From positions 124,001-188,000 of the forward strand of contig NZ_PPCV01000001.1 in NCBI RefSeq assembly GCF_004126535.1: a DNA stretch of 64,000 nt, read 5' to 3'. Each line of letters starts with the position of its first letter. The stretch's first letter is position 1. Positions 29,079 to 40,568 of this stretch are shown here, piece after piece. The notes beneath the pieces are model-generated. The model saw nothing but the letters and a program-made list of their open reading frames with translations. It searched no databases and was not told the DNA's origin. Origin of the DNA: Propioniciclava flava. GTDB taxonomy: Bacteria > Actinomycetota > Actinomycetes > Propionibacteriales > Propionibacteriaceae. The position numbers were made by a program, and so were the translations under genes.

Positions 29079-29903
29079 ATGGCCCGCCTGAGTCTGGGCT
29101 GGCTGAAACCCCCGAAGGCAACGCCTGACGGGGTGATGTCGCTCGCCGATCACCTGCGCGAACTGCGCTATCGGATCATCGTTTGCGCCCTGGTGATCAC
29201 CGTGGGGTTGATCGTGTGCTGGATCTTCTATCTGCCCCTTTACACCTTCTTGCTGCAGCCCTACGAGCAGGCACGGCTCGCCATCAACGAGTCGCATCCT
29301 CGGCTGGAGGTCCAGGCTGCGCTGTCCGGTGTGGTCGCGCCCCTGATGCTCCAGTTGATGGTGAGCGCCGTGGGCGGGCTGGTGCTCACCAGCCCAATCT
29401 GGCTCTACCAGGTTTGGGCCTACCTGGCGCCGGCGCTCTTGGCCAAGGAGAAGAAGTTCGCGCTGCTGTTCCTGGGCGCGTCGGTTCCGTTGTTCCTGGC
29501 CGGGGTCGTCTTGGGCTACTTCATCTTGCCGCAAGCGGTGATCGTCATGCTGGGCTTCATGCCGGACACGATCCAGGCACTCAACTTGGTCTACATCGAC
29601 GACTTCTTGAAGTTGATGATGCAACTCATGCTGGTGTTCGGGATCGGGTTCCTGCTGCCGGTGATTTTGGTCACGCTCAACCTCATGGGTGTTCTCTCAG
29701 CCAAGGCGCTGGCCTCGGCCAGGCCGTACGCGCTGTTTGGGTGTGCGGTCTTCGGCGCCGCAGCGACCCCCGGCGGCGACCCCTTCTCCATGCTGGCACT
29801 GGCTTTGCCGATGATGCTCTTGTACGTCATCGCCGAGGCGATCTGCCGGGGCAATGACAAGCGGCGAGCCAAGCGGCTGGGATCAGATCTGGTTACCGCA
29901 TGA
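29079..29903 (+). CDS. tatC: Twin-arginine translocase subunit TatC
   Basis: The receptor for twin-arginine signal peptides, 274 residues, six membrane helices. The conserved cytosolic N-terminal segment is MSLADHLRELRYRI; later landmarks include SPIWLYQVWAYLAPAL and the LFGCAVFGAAATPGGDPFS segment of the last helices. It overlaps the downstream lipid-kinase gene by 4 nt. Confidence 0.96.
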   Translation: MARLSLGWLKPPKATPDGVMSLADHLRELRYRIIVCALVITVGLIVCWIFYLPLYTFLLQPYEQARLAINESHPRLEVQAALSGVVAPLMLQLMVSAVGGLVLTSPIWLYQVWAYLAPALLAKEKKFALLFLGASVPLFLAGVVLGYFILPQAVIVMLGFMPDTIQALNLVYIDDFLKLMMQLMLVFGIGFLLPVILVTLNLMGVLSAKALASARPYALFGCAVFGAAATPGGDPFSMLALALPMMLLYVIAEAICRGNDKRRAKRLGSDLVTA

Positions 29904-30814
29904 GGACGCTGACCCTGGTGGTCAACCCCGAGGCCGGGCACGGCAGCGGACGCCTCCTCACCCCTCGGTTGGAGGCCAGCCTCACCCAGGCGGGCATCAC
30001 ACCGCGCACCATCTTGGCTGAGTCTGCCGAACACGCGGCCCAGGCGTGTGCAGCCGCCGTGGCCGATGGTGCTGAAGGCCTCGCCGTGGTCGGGGGCGAC
30101 GGAATGGCGCATATCGGCCTCAACGCGGCCGCGATGACCGACGTTCCTGTGGGGATCCTGCCCGCGGGGACCGGCAACGATTTTGCTCGCAGCTTGGGGA
30201 TTCGGCACTGGCGTGACGGGCTGGCCGCGATCATCGGCGGTCACACTCGAGCGATCGACCTCACCGAGGTCACGGGGGCGCTCTACGGTGGCGGACGCCG
30301 ATTCGTCGGCTGTGTTGTCTCGACGGGCTTTGACGAGCGGGTCAACTTCCGGGCCAACAACGCGGGCGTGGATCTGGGGGCGTTGTCGTATCTGGGTGCG
30401 GTCCTGGCGGAGCTTCGGCAGTTTCGTCCGTTGCGCTACCGGCTGGTGATCGACGGGCGTGAGCGGGTCTTGGATGCCATGTTGGTTGCCGTGGCGAATG
30501 CGGGCTACTTCGGGGGAGGCATTCGCATCGCCCCGCGCTTTGACCTCACGGACGGCCTGTTGGACGTCACCATCGTGCATCCCGTGTCGCGTGGGCGACT
30601 GCTGACGCTCTTCCCTCGGCTGCGAGGCCGAAACTTCGTCAAGCATCCGGCGCTGGAGTACCTTCGCGCCACCTCCGTTGTGGTGGATGCACCCGAGTTG
30701 CACGGGATGGCCGACGGGGAACCGTTGGGGCGTCCACCCCTGACCTGCACGGCGGCACCGGGGGCACTCAGGGTTTTCGGTACCGGCGCCGTTCAGCGTG
30801 GTGGTAGCGCATGA
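29900..30814 (+). CDS. Diacylglycerol kinase-like lipid kinase (DagK/YegS family)
   Basis: A 304-residue protein of the DAGK catalytic-domain family, phosphorylating diacylglycerol or a related lipid. Residues 1-130 contain the nucleotide-binding motif VVGGDGMAH (GGDGT in most members; the threonine is methionine here) and PAGTGNDFARSLG; the C-terminal beta-sandwich holds ANAGYFGGGIRIAPRFDLTDG. It lies between tatC and helY, the standard actinobacterial order, with 4-nt overlaps on both sides. Confidence 0.92.
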   Translation: MRTLTLVVNPEAGHGSGRLLTPRLEASLTQAGITPRTILAESAEHAAQACAAAVADGAEGLAVVGGDGMAHIGLNAAAMTDVPVGILPAGTGNDFARSLGIRHWRDGLAAIIGGHTRAIDLTEVTGALYGGGRRFVGCVVSTGFDERVNFRANNAGVDLGALSYLGAVLAELRQFRPLRYRLVIDGRERVLDAMLVAVANAGYFGGGIRIAPRFDLTDGLLDVTIVHPVSRGRLLTLFPRLRGRNFVKHPALEYLRATSVVVDAPELHGMADGEPLGRPPLTCTAAPGALRVFGTGAVQRGGSA

Positions 30815-33597
30815 GTCGGGGGAAGAACGACTCCGCGGCACCGCTCATCCCCGGGCCCGGCCCCGCCTTCGCGGAGTTCGCGCGCGGATTCTCCTTCACG
30901 TTGGATCCCTACCAGCGCGACGGCTGCGCGGTCGTCGAGGACGGTGCCGGGGTCTTGATTGCTGCTCCGACCGGTGCGGGAAAGACGGTCGTGGGGGAGT
31001 TCGCCGTATTCCTGGCCTTGCGCCAGGGGCGACGCTGCTTCTACACCACCCCCATTAAGGCACTCAGCAACCAGAAGTTCCATGACCTCGTCGAGCGGTT
31101 CGGTCCCTCGCATGTCGGGTTGCTCACCGGTGACACCTCGATCAATCCTGATGCCGATGTCGTCGTGATGACTACCGAGGTACTGCGCAATATGATCTAC
31201 GCGCGGTCCGCGGCTTTACGCAATCTGGGATTCGTCGTCATGGACGAGGTGCATTACCTCGCTGATCGCTTCCGCGGGGCGGTCTGGGAGGAGGTCATCA
31301 TCGGGCTCGCACCCGATGTCCAACTCGTGTCCCTGTCCGCGACCGTGTCGAACGCCGAGGAGTTCGGTGACTGGCTGGCGGAGGTTCGCGGTGACGTCCG
31401 TGTCGTCTTGAGTGAACGCCGACCGGTCCCGCTGTTTCAGCATGTCATGGCCGGTCGACGGCTCTACGACCTCTTCAGCGAGGAGGCCCCCACGGCCTCC
31501 GACGTCCCGGTGGCAGGCGAGGTCAACCCCGAACTGGTGCAGTTGGCCAAGCAAGACAGCAGATTCGTTCGTGACGACAGCCGCCATCGCCGAGGGCGCC
31601 GGACCCGGGATCGCATCGAACGCAACGCGGCGCAACGCGGTGATCGAGGCCCGAATCTGGTCCCACGCCGCGACGGGGCGGTCGAAAAGCTCGAAGCCGA
31701 AGGGCTCCTGCCAGCGATCTACTTCATTTTCAGCAGGGCTGGCTGCGATCAGGCCGTGGGTCAACTCCTGCACTCGGGCCTTCGCCTGACGTCAGCCGCC
31801 GAGCGGGCGCGTCTCGATGCCATCGCCGACACCGTGGCGACGAACCTGAGCGCCGAGGATCTCGCAGCATTGGACTTCGCGACCTTCCGTGAGGGCCTGA
31901 GGCGGGGGATCGCCGCCCACCACGCGGGCATGCTGCCCGCCTTCAAGGAGGCAGTGGAGCAGGGGTTCGTCGAAGGCTTGGTCAAGGTGGTGTTCGCTAC
32001 CGAGACGCTTGCTTTGGGCATCAACATGCCCGCGCGCAGTGTCGTGCTGGAGAAACTCGTCAAATACAACGGCGAGGCGCACGTCGACATCACCCCCGGG
32101 GAATACACCCAGCTCACCGGCAGGGCGGGGCGTCGCGGCATCGACGTCGAAGGTCATGCTGTCGTGCTGTGGCAACGAGATATCGACCCGCGGCACGTCG
32201 CGGGGCTGGCTTCGCGCCGCACCTACCCGCTGCGGTCGTCCTTCACCCCGACCTACAACATGACCGTCAACATGATCGGGCGGGTGGGGCGCGAGCGCGC
32301 CCGCGGGCTGCTGGAGCAATCGTTTGCGCAGTATCAGACCGACCGCTCCGTCGTCGGGGTCGCTCGGGCGATCGCCCGCAACAACGACAAGATCGCCGCC
32401 TTGTGGGCCGACGCCTCGTGCGAGCAGGGCGACTTTGAGGAGTACGCCCGTCTGCGCGCCGACGTGAGCCAGGTCCAGGCGGACGCTGCACGTAGCCGAC
32501 GGACCGATCGACGGGCCGAATCCCTCTCCGCCTTGTTGGAGTTGGCCCCTGGAGACATCATCGGGATCCCCGCCGGGCGACATGAGGGGTGGGCTGTCGT
32601 TGTTGATCCAGGGGTCCGCCGTGATCGAGCGAACCCGAGCCCGACCGTGATGACGCAGGAACGGCAGTTGAAGAAGCTCAGCGTGCACGACTTCCCCTCA
32701 CCGCCGGTGGTCGCAGCCCGCATGCGTATCCCCAAGCACTTCGATCCGCGCCAGGCGAAGGATCGACGCAATCTCGGGGCGGCCTTCCTGGCGAAGTTGG
32801 CGGGGATGGACACCCGGCCCTCGCGCTATGTGGCCGCAGCCATGGACGCGGAGGCGCAGGAGCGGATCACGCAGCTTCGCTCGGCCCTGCAGGCCCACCC
32901 GTGTCACACCTGTCCCGACCGGGAGGAACACGCCAGGGCTGCGGAGAAGGCTCTGCGACTCGAACGCGATACCGCCGATCTTCGCCGCCAAGTCGAACGT
33001 CGCTCCACCACCATCGCGGTGCGCTTCGACAAGATCTGTTCCGTGCTGACCGGGCTGGGGTACCTGACCGACGACGCGGAGCAGGTGACCCCGGCAGGGT
33101 CGATGCTGGCGCGCATCTACTCCGAGCTTGACCTGGTGGCTGCGGAAAGCATGCGCGCCGGGCTCTTCGACGAACTGGATCCCGCGGAACTCGCGGCGGT
33201 GGCGAGCAGCCTCACCTATGAGTCGCGCGGGGCGGATGCCAAGCGTCCATCCCGGATGCCGAACCGGTCCACCGAGATCGCCCAATCGTCACTGCGGCAC
33301 ATCTGGCGAGACTTGTCGCTGATGGAGCGTGATCACAAGCTGGACGCGTCCCGCGAGCCCGACATCGGCTTCGCGGAGGCCACCTACGCGTGGGCGTCGG
33401 GCCGCGACCTGGCTGACGTCCTCGCGGACAACGACCTCACGGCCGGGGACTTCGTGCGGTCGATGCGCATGGTGATTGACCTGCTGGGGCAACTCGCCGA
33501 CGCGGCCGGTGCGGGCGTGGTGCGCACCCGCGCTCGTGATGCCATCGACCTGTTGCGGCGTGGGGTCGTCAGCGCCGCCTACGACGAGGACGACTGA
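30811..33597 (+). CDS. helY: Ski2/Mtr4-like DEVH-box RNA helicase
   Basis: A large ATP-dependent helicase of 928 residues, the HelY type of actinobacteria. Motif I is APTGAGKT (residues 52-59), motif II DEVH (145-148), and motif VI QLTGRAGRRGID. RecA domains 1 and 2 are followed by a beta-barrel insertion and a C-terminal helical Ski2-like domain (from about residue 780). It probably unwinds structured RNA; the substrate is not known. It is coupled to the lipid kinase gene by a 4-nt overlap and overlaps the convergent glucosidase gene by 19 nt. Confidence 0.94.
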   Translation: MSRGKNDSAAPLIPGPGPAFAEFARGFSFTLDPYQRDGCAVVEDGAGVLIAAPTGAGKTVVGEFAVFLALRQGRRCFYTTPIKALSNQKFHDLVERFGPSHVGLLTGDTSINPDADVVVMTTEVLRNMIYARSAALRNLGFVVMDEVHYLADRFRGAVWEEVIIGLAPDVQLVSLSATVSNAEEFGDWLAEVRGDVRVVLSERRPVPLFQHVMAGRRLYDLFSEEAPTASDVPVAGEVNPELVQLAKQDSRFVRDDSRHRRGRRTRDRIERNAAQRGDRGPNLVPRRDGAVEKLEAEGLLPAIYFIFSRAGCDQAVGQLLHSGLRLTSAAERARLDAIADTVATNLSAEDLAALDFATFREGLRRGIAAHHAGMLPAFKEAVEQGFVEGLVKVVFATETLALGINMPARSVVLEKLVKYNGEAHVDITPGEYTQLTGRAGRRGIDVEGHAVVLWQRDIDPRHVAGLASRRTYPLRSSFTPTYNMTVNMIGRVGRERARGLLEQSFAQYQTDRSVVGVARAIARNNDKIAALWADASCEQGDFEEYARLRADVSQVQADAARSRRTDRRAESLSALLELAPGDIIGIPAGRHEGWAVVVDPGVRRDRANPSPTVMTQERQLKKLSVHDFPSPPVVAARMRIPKHFDPRQAKDRRNLGAAFLAKLAGMDTRPSRYVAAAMDAEAQERITQLRSALQAHPCHTCPDREEHARAAEKALRLERDTADLRRQVERRSTTIAVRFDKICSVLTGLGYLTDDAEQVTPAGSMLARIYSELDLVAAESMRAGLFDELDPAELAAVASSLTYESRGADAKRPSRMPNRSTEIAQSSLRHIWRDLSLMERDHKLDASREPDIGFAEATYAWASGRDLADVLADNDLTAGDFVRSMRMVIDLLGQLADAAGAGVVRTRARDAIDLLRRGVVSAAYDEDD

Positions 33598-35492
33598 GGG
33601 TGGGGTGTGCGGGCCGTGCTCACCAGACCCCACACGATCGCAGCTGACGCCGCGGACCACGCCTGAGGGCGGCACGCGGCGGGGTAGGGGACCGGCGGCC
33701 ACACGCCGGGCTCCCCGTGAACCGCATGACCAGGCGCCGGTTGGCCGCCGAACAGCTCAGGCAACCGGTAGTGAAAGCCTTCTGCTGCCCGCAGCAGGCC
33801 TGACGCGACGACCGCTGCTTGCGTCACGAACCCCTCACGCCGCATCCCGTCGGCGCAAAGAGCCGTGTCGTGCGCCCAGACCGAGCCCACGTGATAGCCC
33901 AAAGGGGCATATCCGGGGTTGTCGCTGGAGAGCGTCCTGATCCCGTAGCCGGTGAACATGCGCGGATGGAGCAACCGTTCAACGACGTGGCGGGCCTCCT
34001 GTGAGTTCAGCATGCCCGTACCCAAGAGATGACCCATGTTGGAGGCACAACCGTCGACGGGTCGCTTGTCTTTGTCGAGGGCGAGCGCGGGGTAGGGGCC
34101 AAGGTCGTCGCGTACCCAAAAGCGTTCTCGGAACCGTTGCGCCAACGCCCCCGCCCAGGATCGCCACTGCTCGGAGCGCGCGGTATCGCCCCTGTGCTCG
34201 AGGATGCGTGCTGCGGCCTGCGCCGCCGCATACGCGTAGCCCTGGACTTCGGCGAGGGCGATGGGGGCCTGTGCCTGAGAACCGTCCCGGAACCGCATCG
34301 AATCCGAGGAGTCCTTCCATCCCTGGTTGACCAACCCGGTTCCCGCCTGGTCGCGGTATTCCACAAAGCCGTCGCCGTCGGCGTCCGCGTCGTCGGCCAG
34401 CCACCTCAAGGCGGCCTCGAGCCCGGGGGTGAACTCGTCGATGGCGTGACCAGCGTCGAAGAGATCACCCACCAGCATGATCCACAAGCAGGTGGCGTCG
34501 ATGGTCCCGTAGTAGACCGGTGGTAGCGCGATGGTGGGCGCCTCGCCACGATGGGACTCACTCAAGATCAGTGCCTCGCGGCGCACTTCGTGGGGGATCT
34601 TGCCGGGTTGCTGCGCCGAGGACGCCTCGGCGATCACCCCTTGTCGGCGGGCCAGGCTTCGCAGCGTGCCGTAGGCGAGATCAGGGTGATACGGCAACAG
34701 CATCCGTGCTGCGATCAGGGAGTCGCGCCCAAACAACGTGAAATACCACGGCGCCCCCGCTGCCAAGAAGGCGTCACCGGGGGCGTCCCGATCCGCCATC
34801 AGCAGAGCGTTCATGTCGGCCCAAGCCGTCCCTAGCAGGTGTCCCAGGGCATCGTCACCCGCCGAGGGGGCGGTCAACGTGACGGACGCGGGCCCAAACG
34901 GCGTCTCAGGCTCGCGGGTCTCCAGATGCCATTCCTCCTGCACCTGCCCGCGCGCGGGAACGTTCATCTCCCACTGCAGGGAGAACCGGCCATCTGTCCT
35001 GGACACTTCAGCCCTGCCTGGGTCGAGACGGGCACCTGTCCCCTCGCGCCAGGACCAACCCGCGGCATCCAGGATGGGGCGCCCGCCCGGCAAGCCTTGC
35101 CGAATGTCGACCATGGCCGTTGCGTCCGCCACGAGAGCGAGGTCGAGGCGCAAGCTGATCGGCTCGGGCGCAGAGTTGGTGAGCACGAGGCGATCACGTA
35201 ATCCCGTGGGGCTCAGCGTCCGTACGAGAGTCAGGAGAAGTGCGGGGTCCGCTCCCCACTCAGGCGTGCGGATCACGAACCGATAGGTTGCCTGCGCCCC
35301 ACCGAGTTCCTCGCAACTGAGGAACTCCACCTCGTGCCCAGCACAGGTATAGGTCAGCGCCGAGACCACCCGGGTATCGGCGACGTAGACGCCATTGATC
35401 AGGCTGGGCGCCACCTGACCGTCTGGGTCGGCCCAGCACTGGAGCGGGGCGCAAAGGACCACGGAGGCGCGATGCAGGGGGGGTTGCCGCAT
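33579..35492 (-). CDS. Glycogen debranching-type amylo-alpha-1,6-glucosidase
   Basis: A 637-residue cytosolic enzyme with two parts: an N-terminal GDE_N-like beta domain (residues 1-190; [17 protein letters not shown]) and an (alpha/alpha)6 barrel of the GH63/amylo-1,6-glucosidase type, with [24 protein letters not shown] and [14 protein letters not shown]. Members trim branches of glycogen-like glucans. The ATG lies 8 nt from a -10 box shared with hisF on the other strand. Its 3' end overlaps helY by 19 nt. Confidence 0.9.
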   Translation of the reverse strand: MRQPPLHRASVVLCAPLQCWADPDGQVAPSLINGVYVADTRVVSALTYTCAGHEVEFLSCEELGGAQATYRFVIRTPEWGADPALLLTLVRTLSPTGLRDRLVLTNSAPEPISLRLDLALVADATAMVDIRQGLPGGRPILDAAGWSWREGTGARLDPGRAEVSRTDGRFSLQWEMNVPARGQVQEEWHLETREPETPFGPASVTLTAPSAGDDALGHLLGTAWADMNALLMADRDAPGDAFLAAGAPWYFTLFGRDSLIAARMLLPYHPDLAYGTLRSLARRQGVIAEASSAQQPGKIPHEVRREALILSESHRGEAPTIALPPVYYGTIDATCLWIMLVGDLFDAGHAIDEFTPGLEAALRWLADDADADGDGFVEYRDQAGTGLVNQGWKDSSDSMRFRDGSQAQAPIALAEVQGYAYAAAQAAARILEHRGDTARSEQWRSWAGALAQRFRERFWVRDDLGPYPALALDKDKRPVDGCASNMGHLLGTGMLNSQEARHVVERLLHPRMFTGYGIRTLSSDNPGYAPLGYHVGSVWAHDTALCADGMRREGFVTQAAVVASGLLRAAEGFHYRLPELFGGQPAPGHAVHGEPGVWPPVPYPAACRPQAWSAASAAIVWGLVSTARTPHPQSSSS

Positions 35493-35499
35493 GCCTCGA

Positions 35500-35506
35500 T
35501 AGGCTA
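35500..35506. promoter_or_regulatory. Single symmetric -10 element serving hisF and the glucosidase gene
   Basis: The heptamer TAGGCTA reads as TAGGCT to the right (35500-35505, 7 nt before the hisF ATG) and as TAGCCT to the left (35506-35501, 8 nt before the glucosidase ATG). The start codons are 20 nt apart and both transcripts would be nearly leaderless. Confidence 0.55.
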
Positions 35507-35512
35507 GTGCCC

Positions 35513-36292
35513 ATGAGCGTTGCCATCCGCGTGATTCCCTGCCTCGACGTGGACGCAGGTCGGGTGGTGAAGGGCGTCAACTTCGCCAACCTGCGCGACG
35601 CCGGTGACCCTGTCGCCCTCGCTCGGGCCTACGGAGAGCAGGGTGCGGACGAGGTGACTTTCCTCGACATCTCCGCGTCGTCGCAGGGCCGAGCCACCAC
35701 CGATGAGATGGTGACCCGAACCGCCGAGACGGTCTTCATTCCGCTGACCGTCGGGGGAGGGGTCCGTAGCGCGGACGATGTCGACAGGCTGCTGCGTTGC
35801 GGGGCGGACAAGATCGGCATCAACACGGGCGCGATCGCTCGCCCGCAGACCATCGCGGAGATCGCCGACCGGTTCGGCAATCAGGTGCTCGTGCTCAGCT
35901 TGGACGCTCGACGAGAGGCCGGGCAGCCGTCCGGTTATGGCGTGACGACCCACGGCGGACGCCGCTCCGCTGGCCTGGACGCCCTGGAGTGGGTACGGCA
36001 GGCCGTCGACCTGGGGGCGGGGGAGATCCTGCTGAACTCCATGGACGCGGACGGCACGACCGCCGGGTTCGATGTGGAGATGATCGACGCGGTCCGTTCG
36101 GTCGTCAGCGTCCCGCTGATCGCGTCGGGTGGTGCCGGAACGGTGGGGCATTTCGTTGATGCCGCCCGGGCGGGCGCCGACGCCGTGCTGGCGGCGTCCG
36201 TCTTCCACTACGGCACGCTCAGTATCGCGGAGGTCAAGGCCGGTCTCGCCGAGGCCGGTTTCGAGGTGCGTACCCAGGGGGCGTTGTCATGA
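35513..36292 (+). CDS. hisF: Imidazole glycerol phosphate synthase, cyclase subunit
   Basis: Closes the imidazole ring in histidine synthesis, using ammonia from HisH. The 259-residue TIM barrel has the two catalytic aspartates in CLDVD near residue 12 and in LSLDARR near residue 130, plus the phosphate-binding GGGVRS and [10 protein letters not shown] loops. ATG 35513 is chosen because the -10 box lies 7 nt upstream; GTG 35507 would be before the transcript start. No other his gene is in the window. The HIT gene overlaps by 4 nt downstream. Confidence 0.96.
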   Translation: MSVAIRVIPCLDVDAGRVVKGVNFANLRDAGDPVALARAYGEQGADEVTFLDISASSQGRATTDEMVTRTAETVFIPLTVGGGVRSADDVDRLLRCGADKIGINTGAIARPQTIAEIADRFGNQVLVLSLDARREAGQPSGYGVTTHGGRRSAGLDALEWVRQAVDLGAGEILLNSMDADGTTAGFDVEMIDAVRSVVSVPLIASGGAGTVGHFVDAARAGADAVLAASVFHYGTLSIAEVKAGLAEAGFEVRTQGALS

Positions 36293-36693
36293 TCGATCCG
36301 ACCTGCATTTTCTGCCGCATCGTCGCGGGTGAGATCCCGAGTCGGCAGGTCTACGCCGACGACGCGGCGATCGCGTTCTTGGACATGGAGCCCTTGAAGA
36401 CGGGACACACGCTCGTCGTGCCCCGCACGCACGTCACCGATCTCCTCGCCGCCCCTGACGTGCTGGCGGCGATTGCTCCGGCCATCGCGGCCACCGGGGA
36501 CCTTCTCACTCACAAGCTGGGCGCCACCGGGATGAACGTGCTCTCCAATGTGGGTGCGGACGCGGGACAGTCGGTGTTTCACCTCCACGTCCATCTGATC
36601 CCTCGCTACGGCGACGATCCGGGCATGGGGGCCCTTCTCAAGCGCACCGGGGACGCCGACCTGGACGCCGTCGCCGCCCGGCTCACTGACTGA
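36289..36693 (+). CDS. HIT-family nucleotide hydrolase
   Basis: A 134-residue protein of the histidine triad family (HinT/Fhit branch), which hydrolyses AMP-type phosphoramidates or dinucleotides. The triad is H98-x-H100-x-H102 in [10 protein letters not shown]. Near the N-terminus [11 protein letters not shown] and the [12 protein letters not shown] segment are typical; the CIFC start suggests a zinc site with later histidines. It is coupled to hisF by an ATGA overlap, an unusual partner, and probably shares its leaderless transcript. Confidence 0.93.
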   Translation: MIDPTCIFCRIVAGEIPSRQVYADDAAIAFLDMEPLKTGHTLVVPRTHVTDLLAAPDVLAAIAPAIAATGDLLTHKLGATGMNVLSNVGADAGQSVFHLHVHLIPRYGDDPGMGALLKRTGDADLDAVAARLTD

Positions 36694-36888
36694 CGCGGGC
36701 CCTGGCCCGCCGAGGGGGAGTGGCACATACCGGGCCGTCAGGCTCCACCGGCCGGGCGATCCCGGGCCGCGCTTCGGCGCCAGATCGCGTCGCGCCATCC
36801 GAGGGTCTTTCCCGGTGCGGCTTCCACGATGCGAGACATCGGGCGTCCGGGGTTCGGATAGCACCCCCGACGGCGCTATGCTCACCAC
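36694..36888. other. Gap between the HIT gene and the ilvB leader
   Basis: No gene seen. A 7-bp GC palindrome (36695-36701 with 36704-36710) just after the HIT stop may be a weak terminator. The right end holds the ilvB promoter. The whole interval to the ilvB start (341 nt) is otherwise filled by the leader peptide and attenuator listed separately. Confidence 0.5.
36877..36882 (+). promoter_or_regulatory. Predicted -10 box of the ilvBNC operon
   Basis: TATGCT, 6 nt before GTG 36889, the first codon of the leader peptide. TTCGGA at 36853 is a poor -35 candidate at 18-nt spacing. Confidence 0.55.
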
Positions 36889-36930
36889 GTGCATATGTCG
36901 GCTCTCGTAGTTCGCAAGCGCGTCGCCTGA
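36889..36930 (+). CDS. ilvB leader peptide
   Basis: A 13-codon reading frame, from GTG 36889 (leaderless) or ATG 36895, encoding [13 protein letters not shown]. It contains one Leu and three Val codons (CTC, GTA, GTT, then GTC), the amino acids made by the operon, and ends just before an RNA hairpin and a strong terminator. This is the arrangement of translational attenuation of ilvB operons in actinobacteria: ribosome stalling at Leu/Val codons when these amino acids are scarce would prevent the terminator from forming. Confidence 0.75.
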   Translation: MHMSALVVRKRVA

Positions 36931-36987
36931 CGGAAACGTCTACGACGCGCTCCCTCGTACGCCTTTCGGCGACGGGGGTTTTTCTTT
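36917..36987 (+). promoter_or_regulatory. Attenuator of the ilvBNC operon
   Basis: Hairpin 1: 36917-36925 pairs perfectly over 9 bp with 36943-36951, overlapping the last leader codons and its stop. Hairpin 2 follows at once: 36952-36963 with 36968-36978, 11 bp with one bulged A, loop TTTC, and then a T-rich run (TTTTTCTTT) to 36987, a textbook intrinsic terminator. An antiterminator fold is probable (36941-36945 can pair with 36955-36959) but I could not derive it reliably. Confidence 0.75.
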
Positions 36988-37034
36988 GCAATGAGGCAAC
37001 TGAGCACACCGAACCGATCGGAGGGATGATCACG

Positions 37035-38776
37035 ATGACGCAAGAGCAGCAGCCCAAGATCCTGACCGGCGCCCAAGCGCTGGTCGAATCGTTGGAGAGG
37101 CTCGGGGTCGAGGTCGTGTTCGGCATTCCGGGTGGCGCGATCCTCCCGGCCTACGATCCCCTGGGCCAAAGCGAGCTGATTCAGCACATCCTGGTGCGTC
37201 ACGAGCAGGGTGCCGCCCACGCGGCCGAAGGCTACGCGATGACCACGGGGCGGGTGGGCGTGTGCATGGCCACCTCGGGCCCCGGGGCGACCAACCTCGT
37301 GACCGGGATCGCCGACGCCTACCTTGACTCGGTCCCGATCGTAGCTATCACCGGGCAGGTGGCTTCTGCCGCCATCGGCACAGACGCCTTCCAGGAAGCC
37401 GACATTCGCGGAATCACCTTCCCGATCACCAAGCACTCCTTCTTGGTCACCGACCCCTCGGGCATCCCGGGGGCCGTCAAGGCCGCCTTCCACATTGCCG
37501 CCACGGGGCGCCCCGGGCCAGTCCTGGTGGACATCTCCAAGGACGCACTCGCCTCCAGCGCACCGTTCGTGTGGCCCGCCGAGATTGACCTGCCCGGCTA
37601 CAAGCCCACGGTGCGCCCGCACGCGCGGCAGATCCGCGAGGCCGCACGGCTCATTCGTGAGGCGCGCCGTCCCGTGCTGTACGTGGGGGGCGGCGTCGTC
37701 AAGGCGCAGGCCTATGACGAACTGGCCGAGTTGGTGAAGATCACCGGGATTCCCGTGGTCACCACCTTGATGGCGCGCGGCGCCTTCCCCGACAGCGACC
37801 CGTTGCACATGGGCATGCCGGGCATGCACGGCACAGTCTCGGCGGTGGCAGCGATGCAGCGAGCCGACCTGCTGATCACCCTGGGTGCACGGTTCGATGA
37901 CCGCGTGACCGGACGCCTCGACAGCTTCGCGCCCGAAGCGACGATCATCCACGCCGACATCGATCCGGCTGAGATCGGCAAGAACCGCAACGCGGACGTC
38001 CCGATCGTGGGCGACGTCAAGCTCGTGATCGGGGCCCTCAACGGGGTGCTACGAGGCGAAGACATGGCCGATCGCGCACCCTGGGTGAGCTACCTGCAAG
38101 GCCTCAAAGAGCGCTACGCGCCGCATCCGGAGCCCACCAAGGACGGCGAACTGAGCCCTCAGTACGTGATCCAGCGCCTCGGGCAACTGGCCGGGGACGC
38201 CTACTACGTCGCGGGGGTGGGCCAGCATCAGATGTGGGCCGCGCACATGCTGCCCTTCGAAAAGCCGGGGCGCTGGCTCAACAGCGGTGGCGCCGGGACG
38301 ATGGGTTACTGCGTGCCTGCGGCCATGGGCGCCCAGGTGGGCGTTCCGGGGCAGACGGTGTGGGGGATCGACGGCGATGGGTGCTTCCAGATGACCAATC
38401 AGGAACTGGTCACCTGCACGCTGAACAACATCCCGATCAAGATCGCCGTGATCAACAACGAGAGCCTCGGCATGGTCCGCCAGTGGCAGACCCTCTTCTA
38501 TGACGCGCGCTACTCCAACACTGACCTGAAGAGTCGTCGGGTTCCCGACTTTCCGATGCTCGCCGAGGCGATGGGGGCTGTCGGGCTGCGCGCGGAGACC
38601 GTCGAGGAAGTGGATGAGGTCATCAAGAAGGCGATGGAGATCAACGATCGCCCCGTCGTGGTGGAGTTCCTCGTCCATAAGGACGCCATGGTCTGGCCGA
38701 TGGTGCCCGCAGGCACCAGCAACGACGACATCCTGATCGCCAGGGATCTGGCGCCCGAGTGGGAGGAAGAGATCCT

Positions 38777-38780
<4 letters not shown>
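37035..38780 (+). CDS. ilvB: Acetohydroxyacid synthase, large subunit
   Basis: Catalyses the first common step of branched-chain amino acid synthesis (acetolactate or acetohydroxybutyrate), with TPP and FAD. The 581 residues show the TPP glutamate motif [13 protein letters not shown] near the N-terminus, the FAD-binding middle domain and the C-terminal TPP/Mg motif [14 protein letters not shown]...NN. Of two near ATGs I choose 37035, because GGAGGG ends 9 nt before it while it touches the ATG at 37026. The gene is controlled by the leader peptide and attenuator upstream. ilvN overlaps by 4 nt. Confidence 0.97.
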
Positions 38781-40431
<1,651 letters not shown>

Positions 40432-40447
40432 GGCGTCGAACTGGTGT

Positions 40448-40488
40448 GATGAAGGGGGCCCGGACACGTTGTCCGGGCCCCCTTCATC
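40448..40488. terminator. Perfect 19-bp hairpin after ilvC
   Basis: 40448-40466 is fully complementary to 40470-40488 around a CGT loop. It stands between the converging ilvC and Rpf/LysM genes and should terminate both directions, although neither side has a long T-run. Confidence 0.85.
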
Positions 40489-40568
40489 GTCGGTGCGAGG
40501 CAGATCATCACTGCGCAGACGCACCGATGGCGGGCACCCACAGGGCACCCGCCATCGCGAAAGATCGA

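Noticed and set aside
36695-36710. GC palindrome after the HIT gene as terminator
   Set aside because: Only 7 bp with a 2-nt loop and no T-run; too weak to list as a terminator.
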